Shown in pieces: positions 55,851 through 64,000 of a stretch of DNA of 64,000 bases (its first letter is position 1; each line of letters opens with the position of its first letter). A program made the position numbers and the translations under genes. Source of the stretch: Hymenobacter psychrotolerans DSM 18569 (lineage in GTDB: Bacteria; Bacteroidota; Bacteroidia; Cytophagales; Hymenobacteraceae); the NCBI RefSeq assembly GCF_900142395.1, contig NZ_FRAS01000005.1, positions 1 to 64,000 on the forward strand, given 5' to 3'. The notes beneath the pieces are model-generated. The model made no database searches. It was not told the DNA's origin and saw nothing but the letters and a program-made list of their open reading frames with translations.

Positions 55851-55894
55851 ACAACAAAAAGGCCGCTCCCGAACGGGGGCGGCCTTTTTGTTGT
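55851..55894. terminator. Bidirectional terminator between rlmF and the phospholipase-D-like gene
   Basis: Arms of about 21 bases (ACAACAAAAAGGCCGC... with ...GCGGCCTTTTTGTTGT), one G-T wobble and a 2-base loop; T-rich on both strands, between convergent genes. Confidence 0.9.
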
Positions 55895-55909
55895 GCTACT
55901 TCTATCTGA

Positions 55910-58228
55910 CTATTCCACTACCACGCGGCTAACCTGCGTGGACTCGGGCGTCACAATCTGTACCAGGTAGAGGCCGGCTTTCAGCTGCGAGCCGTCGATG
56001 GCGACGTCCTGGCCGTTGAGGGCGCGGGTCTGCTCCAGCACGACGCGGCCCGTTACGTCGCGCAGCGTGATGGTGGCGGTGCGGGCTTTGGTGGCTTCCA
56101 GACGTAGCGAGAACTGGCCGCGCGTGGGGTTGGGGTATACCTGCACGCTGCTTTGCTGCACCGTGGCGGTTTTGTTCGACAGAATCAGGTTGCAGACCTG
56201 CACGCCCCGGTTCTGCTCGGCAATGCGGGCCGCAAACTCCTGGTAGTACTGGTTCGTGATGCGGGCATCGTGCACGATGAGCGTGTTTTCGTCGTTCTCG
56301 GTGTTGGCCGAGAGGCTCCAGTTGTGCGAGCCCACAAACACCTGCGGGTCCGACTGTGAGGCGCCGGCATCAATGATGGCGTATTTGTGGTGCATGATGC
56401 CAGGCGTATTTTTCACCATGGCGCGGGTGCCCATGGCCTGGCGCACGAGGCGAAACACGCTGCCGGCATTGGTAGAGCTGGTGTCGTTATTGAGCATCTC
56501 GGAGCAGGCTGCAAGGTTGCGCAGCAGCACCTGGTCGCGGATGGCACGCCCGATGTCGGTCTGCGTGTTGAGCATTGTGGCAATGTGCAGGTCGTTGTCG
56601 GCGGTGCGGATGGCGTCGATGAGGCGCCCGTTCACGTTGTCGGTCGGCGAGAACCACGACTCTACCAGCTTGCCCCCGATGTTGAGGTAGTGCGGCGTGT
56701 TGTCGGTTTTGCGCGAGCCAAACTTCACGGCGCCGGTGGTGGCGCCGCTGCCGCCCCACATTTCCTCAAACTCCATCTTGTACACGCGGGCCAGGGCCTG
56801 GTCCTGAATCACGATGACGTTGTTGCGGTCCGTGGAAAGCTGCGCCTGCGTCCAGTTGGTGGAGCCGGTCCACACCCACGGCACGTTGGGGTTCGTGTCT
56901 TCGGCATCAATGATGACGAATTTGTTGTGCATGATGCCCTGAATCGTGCCCGAGCCAGTCTGGGTGCGGCCCGTTCTGGCAATAGCCGCGGTCAGGCCCG
57001 GTACGCTCACGTTGTTGTTGTCGTCCTCATAAATCACGCGCACCCGCACGCCGCGGGCGTGAGCGGCATTCACGGCCGCCAGAATCGTGGGGCTGTTCCA
57101 GTTGTAGATGGCAATGTCGAGGGTGGTGGTGGCGCGGCCGATGTAGCGGGCCAGCGTATCGGCTACGGCGCCGCTGGGCAGAAACAGGGCGTTGTTGCCG
57201 GGCAGCGCGTAGGTGTTGTTCACCGGGTTGGTGAAGTAAGTGCGCATCTTGCCCGACGACAGCGAAGCCGTAATCATGGGCACCACCCGCGACTCGGAAA
57301 GGCCGGTGGCGTTGGTGGAGCTGGCTTTCACGTAGTACACCGTGGCCGGCGAGAGTCCCGAAATAGCCAGGCTGTGGTCGGTGGTGTTGGTGGTGCTGCT
57401 CACGGCCGTGAACGGGCCGGCTGCCGTAGTGGCGTACTCCAGTCGGGTGTTGCCGGGGTTCTGCGTGGTGAAGTGCACCGTGAAACCCGACGTGGTGATG
57501 TTCGTCGGGAAAGGCGTGTTCAGCACGTTAGGCGTGTTGCCCTGCAGGAAATCGGCGTAGAGTCGGGGCAGCAGCTGGTAGCCCGGGCCGGTAGGGCCGG
57601 GCGCCGTAGTCGTAAACTGGCTCATGATGCCTACCGCATCGAAAGTGCCGGTAGGCGAGGGTTTGCCAATCAGGCCGTAAGGGCCGGTAGAAGCGGCATT
57701 CACGTAAAGCACCGTGGCCGCGTTGTTGTTGATGCGGAACGTGGTGCTGCTGAACGAGGTGACGGGCGAGCCGGTCGTGGTGGTGATGGACGTAGCGCCG
57801 TTCAGGCGCACCAGCTGGCCCTCATACTGCTCGGCAAAAGCGGCTGTGAAGCCGCCGGCCGGAAACGCCACGGGCGTGGGCAGCGGCCGGTTGCCGGCCA
57901 GCACCGTCAACGACGACACGGGGTCCAGCTCCAGCAGGCCCCGGAAGTCCTTGAGTGTGCCCGTCACGATAATGGAGTCGCCGGGCACGACGCCGTTGGT
58001 CAGGGTAGTGGAGTACACTCCTATGCCGGCCGTGCCATCCTGCATGTAGCGGATGGCGCCCAGCTCGGGCCCGTTCGTGACGATGCCGCGCACCGTGACG
58101 GTGGCGCCGGACGTGTTGAAGGCCGGAGCCTGCGCCCGCGCGGCGGCAATGGTAATAGCCGTTTGGGCCTGGGCCGGCCGGAATGCGGCCATGCTGCAGA
58201 GCAAAGCCAGAAGAGTAAAGTTCTTCAT
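55910..58228 (-). CDS. Secreted phospholipase-D-like protein with type IX secretion sorting domain
   Basis: 772 residues. Signal peptide MKNFTLLALLCSMAAFRPAQAQ; an OB/DUF5689-like domain (about 25-220, VTVRGIVTNGPELGAIRYMQDGTAGIGVYS in parts); a fibronectin-type-III-like domain (about 235-325, TSGFTVHFTTQNPGNTRLEY); two phospholipase D (HKD) half-sites, His434-x-Lys436-x4-Asp441 with GSTNWT and His613-x-Lys615-x4-Asp with GSHNWS; and a C-terminal type IX domain (about 695-772, VQVYPNPTRGQFSL, GLYLVQIVTPE). Both HKD motifs are intact, so it should be an active phosphodiesterase, possibly a nuclease or phospholipase, delivered to the cell surface or medium. Confidence 0.88.
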   Translation of the reverse strand: MKNFTLLALLCSMAAFRPAQAQTAITIAAARAQAPAFNTSGATVTVRGIVTNGPELGAIRYMQDGTAGIGVYSTTLTNGVVPGDSIIVTGTLKDFRGLLELDPVSSLTVLAGNRPLPTPVAFPAGGFTAAFAEQYEGQLVRLNGATSITTTTGSPVTSFSSTTFRINNNAATVLYVNAASTGPYGLIGKPSPTGTFDAVGIMSQFTTTAPGPTGPGYQLLPRLYADFLQGNTPNVLNTPFPTNITTSGFTVHFTTQNPGNTRLEYATTAAGPFTAVSSTTNTTDHSLAISGLSPATVYYVKASSTNATGLSESRVVPMITASLSSGKMRTYFTNPVNNTYALPGNNALFLPSGAVADTLARYIGRATTTLDIAIYNWNSPTILAAVNAAHARGVRVRVIYEDDNNNVSVPGLTAAIARTGRTQTGSGTIQGIMHNKFVIIDAEDTNPNVPWVWTGSTNWTQAQLSTDRNNVIVIQDQALARVYKMEFEEMWGGSGATTGAVKFGSRKTDNTPHYLNIGGKLVESWFSPTDNVNGRLIDAIRTADNDLHIATMLNTQTDIGRAIRDQVLLRNLAACSEMLNNDTSSTNAGSVFRLVRQAMGTRAMVKNTPGIMHHKYAIIDAGASQSDPQVFVGSHNWSLSANTENDENTLIVHDARITNQYYQEFAARIAEQNRGVQVCNLILSNKTATVQQSSVQVYPNPTRGQFSLRLEATKARTATITLRDVTGRVVLEQTRALNGQDVAIDGSQLKAGLYLVQIVTPESTQVSRVVVE

Positions 58229-58363
58229 AGAAGAAGTACGTGTGGGAAATAACTGTTATTCAGAGTGAAGCAGGTTGTAAATATCCTGATTTTCGGGCAG
58301 AATTCAGCCAGCTGCAAGGTGGGCTGTGCAGTATAAAGTCTGGATGAAGAAGCGGCCGGCGGC

Positions 58364-59392
58364 TTACATAATATTCACTTCGGGGTGCAGCTCCACCCCA
58401 AACTTTTCGCGCACCGAAGCAATGATTTCATAGGCCAGGTCGCGGATGTCCTGGCCTTGGGCGCCGCCGTGGTTCACGAGCACCAGCGCCTGCCGGTCGT
58501 GCACGCCGTGGGGGCCGCGGCGCAGGCCTTTCCAGCCGCACTGCTCAATCAGCCAGGCGGCCGGCACCTTCACGCCGCCGGGTACCGGGTAGCCGGGCAG
58601 GGCCGGGTACTGGCTTTTCAGCTCGTCGAAGCGGGCCTGCGAGATTTCCGGGTTCTTGAAGAACGAGCCGGCATTGCCGATCTGGGCGGGGTCGGGCAGC
58701 TTGCTGCGCCGGATGCTGCTCACGGCCTCGCTGATGTTGCGCGGCGTGGGCTCGCCGGCCACGCCCATATCCTGCAGCGTAGTCTGGATGTCGCCGTAGC
58801 GCACGTTGGGGCGGGCCTGGCGGTGCAGGCGCAGCAGCACGCCGGTCACGATGAACTGGTTTTTGAGCGCACCCTTGAACACACTTTCGCGGTAGCCGAA
58901 GCCGCACTCCGCCGCCGAAAACGTGCGCAGCTCGCCGGTAGCGGTTTCCAGCGCCTCCAACTGCTCAAAGGTGTCTTTCAGCTCCGCGCCGTAGGCCCCG
59001 ATGTTCTGCAGCGGCGCCGCGCCCACCGTGCCCGGAATCAACGACAGGTTTTCGATGCCGCTCAGCTCCTGGTCCAGCGCGTACTGCACCAGCCCGTGCC
59101 AGCTCTCGCCGGCCCCGGCCCGCACCAGCGCCGAGGCATCATCCTGACTGATGATTTCCAGGCCCCGGATTTCGTTTTTGAGCACTACGCCCTCGAAATC
59201 CTTGGTGAACAGCAGATTGGAGCCGCCGCCCAGCACCAGCTTCTCGCTTTGCTGCACCTCGGGCAAAGCCAGCAGGGCCCGCAGCTCATCCACGGAAGAG
59301 AAACGGGCAAACAGGCGGGCCTTTACCTCAAGGCCGAAGGTGTTGTAGGGGCGGAGCGAAACGTCGTGTTCGAGAACGGGAGCCGAAGCCAT
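58364..59392 (-). CDS. murB: UDP-N-acetylenolpyruvoylglucosamine reductase, type II-like
   Basis: 342 residues from the ATG at 59392 (MASAPVLEHDVSLRPYNTFG). FAD-binding VLGGGSNLLFTKDFEGVVL, SLIPGTVGAAPLQNIGAYG, FGYRESVFKG (active-site Ser region: conserved RxSxFK replaced as YRESVFK), KLPDPAQIGNAGSFFKNPEI and WLIEQCGWKG are those of E. coli-type MurB. It reduces the enolpyruvyl group to form UDP-MurNAc in peptidoglycan synthesis. Length matches the E. coli type (about 340). Confidence 0.95.
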   Translation of the reverse strand: MASAPVLEHDVSLRPYNTFGLEVKARLFARFSSVDELRALLALPEVQQSEKLVLGGGSNLLFTKDFEGVVLKNEIRGLEIISQDDASALVRAGAGESWHGLVQYALDQELSGIENLSLIPGTVGAAPLQNIGAYGAELKDTFEQLEALETATGELRTFSAAECGFGYRESVFKGALKNQFIVTGVLLRLHRQARPNVRYGDIQTTLQDMGVAGEPTPRNISEAVSSIRRSKLPDPAQIGNAGSFFKNPEISQARFDELKSQYPALPGYPVPGGVKVPAAWLIEQCGWKGLRRGPHGVHDRQALVLVNHGGAQGQDIRDLAYEIIASVREKFGVELHPEVNIM

Positions 59393-59419
59393 AGCAGGAG
59401 CGGTAAGGAGGTTGCCCGG

Positions 59420-59427
59420 CAAAGGTA
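59420..59427 (-). promoter_or_regulatory. -7 promoter box of murB
   Basis: Minus-strand TACCTTTG, exact TAnnTTTG match, 27 bases upstream of the murB ATG. Confidence 0.55.
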
Positions 59428-59518
59428 AGGGGCCCGGCGCTCTATGAAACACGCCACCCCGGCACCGCCAACGTGGGCAGGCCGGGGCGGCGCAGATTAT
59501 TGGAAGGAAGCACGCGAA

Positions 59519-60922
59519 TTACCGCACGCGGTAGCCACTCACGGCGTAGTAGAGCAGGTAGGCATAGCACAGGGCCGGCAGCACAAACGCCACGCGCAGG
59601 CCGCCGCCGTGGGTGGCCACCAGGCCCATCAGCGGCGGAATGACGGCTCCGCCCACAATGGCCATAATCAGGTAGGACGAGCCCTGCTTGGTGAACCTGC
59701 CCAGGCCCGTAATGGCCAGCGGAAACACTACAGGCCAGATAATGGAGTTGCAGAGGCCGCAGAGCACCACCAGCCACAGGGCCGTTTCGCCGTGGCTGAA
59801 GATGGACAGGAGCACGAACAGAGTGCCGGCAGCGCACACGCCCACCAGCAATTTGCGGGCATCGAAGCGGGTAAGCAGCGGAATCCCGATGATGCGGCCT
59901 ACCATCAGCCCAAACCAGTACGACGATACCAGCACGGCCCCTACGGCTTTGGTGAAGCCAGCGCTGGTATCAATCGGGTCGGGGGTGTTGCCGAACAGCG
60001 CGGCGGCCCAGCTGGTAGCCACGCTCAGGCCACGCACCAGCTCCTGCGTGAAGCCGCTGAGCTGGCTGATGTTCTGGCTTTCGCCGTAGCGAATCAGGAA
60101 CGAGCCCAGGCCTACTTCGACGCCCACATACGTGAAAATGGCCACCACGCCCAGCGCCAGGTGGCGGAAGTCGAGGGCGGAGCGGCGGCCGGTTTCGGCG
60201 GCGGCTTGCGCGGCCGCGGCTTCTTCATCGGCCGGAATGCTTTCAATTTCGGGCAGGCGCACCAGGAAAAACAGCACCGCCAGCACCGCCAGAAACACGG
60301 CCAGGCCCAGGTAGAGAGGCTTTACGAGGGCGGCTTCCTGGGTGAGGCGCTCTTCCAGCGGAAGCTGCGCCAGCCGGGCCTTGAGCACCGCCGAGCCACC
60401 GAACAGAATCAGGCCGCCGATAAGGGGCGAGATGGTGCCGCCCAGCCCGTTGGCCACGCCCACGATGCTCACGCGGCTGGCCGCCGTGCGGGCCGGCCCC
60501 AGCACCGATACGTAGGGGTTGGCCGCCACCTGCAGCAGCGTCACGCCCGCGCCCAGCAGGCCCAGCGCCAGCAGAAACAGCCCGAACGTGCGCGAATTGG
60601 CCGCCGGCACAAACAGCAGCGCGCCCAGCGCCATCACCAGCAGCCCTAGCACAATGCCGCGCTTAAAGCCCAGCTTTTCCAGCACCCGCCCCGCCGGCAG
60701 CGACATCAGGAAATACGCCCCGAAAAACGCCGACTGCACCGCCGACGACTGCAAATCGGTGAGCTGGCACACATCCTTGAGGTAGGGCATGAGCACGTCG
60801 TTGAAATTGGTGACGGCCCCGAACAGGAAGAACAGGGTGGTCATCAGCACCATGGGCCCGGCGTAGGAGCGGGTGGCGCTGGCAGCTGTGGTGGGAGCAG
60901 AAGAAGTAAGAGGAGCAGCCAT
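59519..60922 (-). CDS. Sugar MFS transporter (FucP/GluP/NagP family)
   Basis: 467 residues with 12 helices. GPMVLMTTLFFLFGAVTNFNDVLMPYLKDV, AFFGAYFLMSLPAGRVLEKLGFKRGI, LLQVAANPYVSVLGP and GGTISPLIGGLILFG (in parts) are typical of the fucose:H+ symporter-type family, which in Bacteroidota includes glucose, galactose and N-acetylglucosamine permeases. Exact substrate unknown. A near match to the -7 box (TATCTTTA) lies about 31 bases upstream. No sugar-catabolic genes are adjacent. Confidence 0.92.
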   Translation of the reverse strand: MAAPLTSSAPTTAASATRSYAGPMVLMTTLFFLFGAVTNFNDVLMPYLKDVCQLTDLQSSAVQSAFFGAYFLMSLPAGRVLEKLGFKRGIVLGLLVMALGALLFVPAANSRTFGLFLLALGLLGAGVTLLQVAANPYVSVLGPARTAASRVSIVGVANGLGGTISPLIGGLILFGGSAVLKARLAQLPLEERLTQEAALVKPLYLGLAVFLAVLAVLFFLVRLPEIESIPADEEAAAAQAAAETGRRSALDFRHLALGVVAIFTYVGVEVGLGSFLIRYGESQNISQLSGFTQELVRGLSVATSWAAALFGNTPDPIDTSAGFTKAVGAVLVSSYWFGLMVGRIIGIPLLTRFDARKLLVGVCAAGTLFVLLSIFSHGETALWLVVLCGLCNSIIWPVVFPLAITGLGRFTKQGSSYLIMAIVGGAVIPPLMGLVATHGGGLRVAFVLPALCYAYLLYYAVSGYRVR

Positions 60923-61015
60923 GCAGGCAGAATGAGGGGTATAGGAACGCCTTAAAGATAGAGGGTAATGCGCAGTTGAAGCGTGCCGGGTACGGCATGG
61001 GCGCGTGGGGCTCGG

Positions 61016-61651
61016 CTATTGCCACGCTTGCCGGCGGCAGCGGAAATTCTTAGCGAGTCGAATTGGCCAATAGGCCCGCCTGCTGGTAGAAAGCCATTTC
61101 GTTTTGGTTTCGGCTGTCGGTTGCTGTATAAAGTAAAACAGGTTCCGCTCCAGTTCGAATGTTACTTTCTGCATACCTCGGCGCAGCATGATGTACGGCA
61201 GACCAACAAAGAAAAAGCCTGATAACAGAACCGCAGCTAGCAAAACCAGCCCGCCGGCCAGGGTCAAGCCCTGGTCCTAGGTGATGAGCGTTACGAGAAA
61301 AAACAGCATTCCCACCACGTAGAAAAGGGCAAAAAACAGGAATCTACGGGACACGCCGTTTATTTCCCCTTCCAGCCGGGTGCCTGCCGGAGTTGGCAGA
61401 GCCAGGCCTTCGAAAGTAGGCAGATAGAACTGGTGGCCGTCGGGGCGCGGTTTCAACTGGATGAACTCAGGCCGCACAACGCCACAATACGGGGCAACCG
61501 TGGGGGAGAAAATGCGGCCCAGCCGGCCGAACGGATTCAGGTGCGGCGGTGCCACGTGTGGCTGCAGGCGCTGCAAAAATTGCGCTGTATCAACCGGTAA
61601 TTCCAGGGCAAAGGGCGTAATCAGCCGGATTCGGCGTAGTAGCTCTTTCAT
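61016..61651 (-). pseudogene. Two-TM membrane protein gene interrupted by an in-frame amber codon
   Basis: From the ATG at 61651 (MKELLRRIRLITPFALELPV) the frame runs 124 codons to TAG at 61277-61279, inside a hydrophobic region (FLFFALFYVVGMLFFLVTLI). Reading on in the same frame gives Asp-Gln-Gly and then LTLAGGLVLLAAVLLSGFFF, MLRRGMQKVTFELERNLFYF and a stop at 61016, so the whole is a plausible 211-codon protein with two adjacent TM helices. Either a nonsense mutation split the gene, or the stop is a sequencing error, or the second part restarts at TTG 61267. Family not recognised; the PRPDGHQFYLPTFEGLALPTP segment in the soluble part is distinctive. Confidence 0.6.
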
Positions 61652-61770
61652 TGAAATAAAAGTAACAGGTGGCCCCGACGGTAGTCAGCGCCGGGTAAAG
61701 ATAGGTGTGGTATAGCCGAAGCCCGTTACTTTCCCGACCTTTGCCGCTTCACTTCGTTTTCCGACTTCGT

Positions 61771-62964
61771 ATGGCCCAGGCCCGCCGCTCCGCTCCGTTC
61801 TACATGACTGCCACCACCCAGTTCGGGCTCGAAGAAATTCTGGCCGAAGAGCTGTACCAATTGGGGGCCGAAATCGAGAAGATTGGCCAGCGGGCCGTGG
61901 AGTTTGTGGGCGACATGCAGCTCTGCTACGAGGCCAACCTGTGGTGCCGCACCGCCGTGCGCATCCTGCGGCCCTTCGCCGGCTTTTACGCCCCCAACGA
62001 GAAGGCACTGTACCGCGAAGTAGGCCGCATCAACTGGCAGGATTACATCCAGCCCGACCAGACGTTTGCCATTACCTCGGTCGTCAACAACTCCACGTTC
62101 GAGCACTCGCTGTTCGTGGCCCAGCTCACCAAAGACGCCATCGTCGACCAGTTCCGGGACCGGACCGGCCAGCGCCCCAGCGTCGACGTGAAGAACCCTG
62201 ACATCCGGCTGCACCTGCACATGCTCGAAAACGAGGTGGTACTCAGCCTCGATTCCTCCGGCGAGTCGCTGCACAAGCGCGGCTACCGCCAGCAAACCAA
62301 CGTGGCCCCGCTCAACGAGGCCCTGGCCGCCGGCATCCTGCTGCTCGCCGACTGGGACGGCAAAAAAACGGTAGTAGACCCCATGTGCGGCTCCGGCACG
62401 CTGCTCACCGAAGCGGCGCTCATTGCCCAGCGCATTGCGCCGGGCCTGTACCATCAGGGCAAATTCGGCTTCGAGAACTGGCCCGATTTCGACAAGGCCC
62501 TGTGGGAATCGGTGCGCCTAGATGCCGAGCAGGCCCGCCTCGACGAGCCCCAGGCCCTGCTCTATGGCTCCGACCTGTCGCCGGAGTTCATCGAGTTGGC
62601 CCGCGAAAACGTGGAAGCTGCCGGCCTCGAAGACTTCATCCGCTTCGCCGTGCGCGACGTGAAAGAGGCCACCGCCCCCAAAGGCGAGCCGGGCATTGTG
62701 GTGATGAACCCGCCCTATGGCGAGCGAATCGGCGAGGAAGCCGAGATGGATGCCCTCTACAAAACCATCGGCGACACGCTCAAAACCAACTTCCAGGGCT
62801 ACGACGCCTTCATCTTCACCGGCAACCTGGAAGCCGCCAAGCGCGTCGGCCTGAAAGCCTCGCGCCGCATCCCGCTCTTCAACGGCGCCATCGACTGCCG
62901 CCTGCTGAAGTACGAGCTGTACCGCGGCAGCCGCCGCACCCCAGCGCCCGAAACCCAGGAGTAG
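61771..62964 (+). CDS. THUMP-domain class I RNA methyltransferase (RlmL/YpsC-like)
   Basis: 397 residues from the ATG at 61771 (MAQARRSAPFYMTATTQFGLEEILAEEL in parts). An N-terminal ferredoxin-like plus THUMP region (about 10-165, FAITSVVNNSTFEHSLFVAQL, DIRLHLHMLENEVVLSLD) precedes a Rossmann methyltransferase domain with VDPMCGSGTLLTEAALIA and the NPPY motif at Asn313 (VVMNPPYGERIG). It should methylate the exocyclic amine of a guanine in rRNA, like the N-terminal half of RlmL (23S G2445), but a tRNA target as in TrmN is possible. A CGACCTTTG element lies about 35 bases upstream. Confidence 0.92.
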   Translation: MAQARRSAPFYMTATTQFGLEEILAEELYQLGAEIEKIGQRAVEFVGDMQLCYEANLWCRTAVRILRPFAGFYAPNEKALYREVGRINWQDYIQPDQTFAITSVVNNSTFEHSLFVAQLTKDAIVDQFRDRTGQRPSVDVKNPDIRLHLHMLENEVVLSLDSSGESLHKRGYRQQTNVAPLNEALAAGILLLADWDGKKTVVDPMCGSGTLLTEAALIAQRIAPGLYHQGKFGFENWPDFDKALWESVRLDAEQARLDEPQALLYGSDLSPEFIELARENVEAAGLEDFIRFAVRDVKEATAPKGEPGIVVMNPPYGERIGEEAEMDALYKTIGDTLKTNFQGYDAFIFTGNLEAAKRVGLKASRRIPLFNGAIDCRLLKYELYRGSRRTPAPETQE

Positions 62965-62975
62965 GCTCTATACAC

Positions 62976-63068
62976 GCCTGTCATCCTGAGCAGCGCGAAG
63001 GATCTTGCCACGCCAGAACGATTCTGGTCAACGTGATAAGGTCCTTCGCTGCGCTCAGGATGACAGGC
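62976..63068. repeat. Palindromic intergenic element, copy 7 (class A, inverted loop)
   Basis: Outer arms GCCTGTCATCCTGAGCAGCG and CGCTGCGCTCAGGATGACAG(GC), near-perfect; the loop CCAGAACGATTCTGGTCAACG is the reverse complement of the loop type in the copies at 35018 and 49226. Confidence 0.9.
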
Positions 63069-63138
63069 TTTTGCAGGACTTGTTCAGGCGGCCGGCCGCT
63101 CTTTTGGCGTGTTGTCTGAAGGGTGAGGCGGAACCGCG

Positions 63139-63146
63139 TACCTTTG
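63139..63146 (+). promoter_or_regulatory. -7 promoter box of the DEAD-box helicase gene
   Basis: TACCTTTG, exact TAnnTTTG match, 18 bases before the ATG at 63165. Confidence 0.55.
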
Positions 63147-63164
63147 CAGGCTAATTCCAAGTTT

Positions 63165-64000
63165 ATGCCTTCCTTCGCCGACCTCGGCCTCGCGCCTTAT
63201 CTTCTGCAAGCCCTCGAAGAGCTGCAATTCGTTCAGCCCACGCCCGTGCAGGAGCAGGTGCTTCCGCTCACGCTCGATGGGCAGGATGTGGCCGGTCAGG
63301 CGCCCACCGGCTCCGGCAAAACTGCCGCCTACGGCCTCGGGCTGCTGCAGCAGGTTGACGTGAAGAACGACGCCGTGCAGATGCTGGTGCTGGTGCCCGC
63401 CCGCGAGCTGGCCCTGCAGGTGCGCGACGCTCTCAAGAAAATGGGTAAATTTCTGCCCAATCTGCGGGTAGCCGCCTTCTACGGTGGCCACGCTTTCGGC
63501 GAAGAAAAGGCTTCCCTCACGCAGGCACCGCACATTGTGGTAGCCACGCCCGGCCGCTTCCTCGACCACCTGGAGCGCCGCACCATCATCCCGAACCAGC
63601 TCAAAAGCCTGGTACTCGACGAAGCCGACAAGCTGCTGGAGCTAGGCTTCCAGGACGAGCTGGTGGAGATTGTGAAGCGCCTGCCCCGCCGCCGCCAGAC
63701 CCTGCTGTTCTCGGCCACGATGTCGGATAAGGTGCTGGAGCTGATCCGCAAAAACCTGACGCGGCCCCGCGTTATCAACCTCGGGGAGGACGAGGACCGG
63801 CTGCCCGAAAACCTCACGCTGCTCGGCCACGTCGGCCCGATTGAGCTGAAGCCGGCCGCGCTGCTGCACATCCTGCGCCAGCCCGAAACCGGCCGCGCCC
63901 TCATCTTCTGCAACACCCGGGAGCGGTGCATGGAGCTGGCCCGCTTCCTGCAGGGCCGTGAAGTGGCGGCCGAAGTGCTGCACGGCAAAATGCCCCAGCC
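63165..64000 (+). CDS. DEAD-box RNA helicase (3' part beyond window)
   Basis: 278 codons of an open frame from the ATG at 63165 (MPSFADLGLAPYLLQALEEL), running off the window end. Q-motif FADLGLAPYLLQAL to QPTPVQEQVLP, Walker A APTGSGKT (about residues 46-53), PARELALQ, TPGRFLDHL, DEAD at about 152-155, SAT in LLFSATM, and the start of the second RecA domain (ALIFCNTRERCMEL, LHGKMPQP) are all present. It unwinds short RNA duplexes, as in RhlE/DbpA-type cold or ribosome-assembly helicases; the C-terminal extension that would tell these apart is not in the window. Confidence 0.95.
   Translation, partial: MPSFADLGLAPYLLQALEELQFVQPTPVQEQVLPLTLDGQDVAGQAPTGSGKTAAYGLGLLQQVDVKNDAVQMLVLVPARELALQVRDALKKMGKFLPNLRVAAFYGGHAFGEEKASLTQAPHIVVATPGRFLDHLERRTIIPNQLKSLVLDEADKLLELGFQDELVEIVKRLPRRRQTLLFSATMSDKVLELIRKNLTRPRVINLGEDEDRLPENLTLLGHVGPIELKPAALLHILRQPETGRALIFCNTRERCMELARFLQGREVAAEVLHGKMPQ

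Overview
The window is a high-GC chromosomal segment from a Bacteroidota bacterium, most likely a Hymenobacter-type member of the Cytophagales. Reasons seen in the sequence: promoter boxes of the Bacteroidota type (TAnnTTTG at -7, here often TACCTTTG or TACCTTCG), almost no Shine-Dalgarno sites, a secreted protein with a type IX secretion C-terminal domain, a TonB-dependent receptor with an N-terminal carboxypeptidase-regulatory-like domain, a SusB-like GH97 enzyme, and many palindromic intergenic repeats. The genus is inference. No rRNA, CRISPR array, prophage or plasmid replication function was seen.

Layout. 1-176: 5' end of an IS5-type transposase cut by the window edge. 213-4287: siderophore-type TonB-dependent receptor and PepSY transmembrane protein (iron uptake). 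4493-10010: flavin-dependent oxidoreductase, DHA2 drug exporter, TSUP anion transporter, small secreted Spy-like protein, SDR. 10134-12907: lipoprotein, MutM, secreted M48 protease. 13153-18255: ABC exporter, HxlR regulator divergent from an NAD(P)-binding SDR with a palindromic operator between them, MFS exporter with an extra C-terminal domain. 18440-22424: KGG protein, STAS protein, a frameshifted small gene, an ~800-bp non-coding stretch and an orphan PAS histidine kinase. 22630-30819: large secreted protein of unknown function, then central carbon genes pta, DUF808, ackA and icd. 31190-37615: two near-identical tRNA-Glu(UUC) transcription units in direct orientation bracketing a VTT membrane protein, GH15 hydrolase, YgjP-type metallopeptidase and an OtsA-OtsB fusion (trehalose synthesis and possibly turnover). 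37865-40517: gapA, diacylglycerol-kinase-like lipid kinase, SUI1-type factor. 40616-46557: RND efflux operon. 47095-55835: GH97, kdsB, LysM protein, TIGR02757 protein, mutS2, rlmF. 55910-64000: secreted phospholipase-D-like protein, murB, FucP-type sugar transporter, a two-TM membrane protein gene broken by an in-frame amber codon, a THUMP-type RNA methyltransferase and a DEAD-box helicase cut by the window end.

No defence island or obviously new multi-gene system was found. The most unusual material is non-coding: a dispersed family of ~90-bp palindromic elements (seven copies, two loop classes), pairs of complementary low-complexity words bracketing intergenic regions, a 72-bp perfect palindrome behind gapA, a 21-bp (7-codon) tandem repeat behind the GH15 gene, and the duplicated tRNA-Glu unit around the trehalose block. 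Among proteins, the 716-residue secreted unknown, the type IX-exported phospholipase-D-like protein and the pta-DUF808-ackA arrangement deserve attention.
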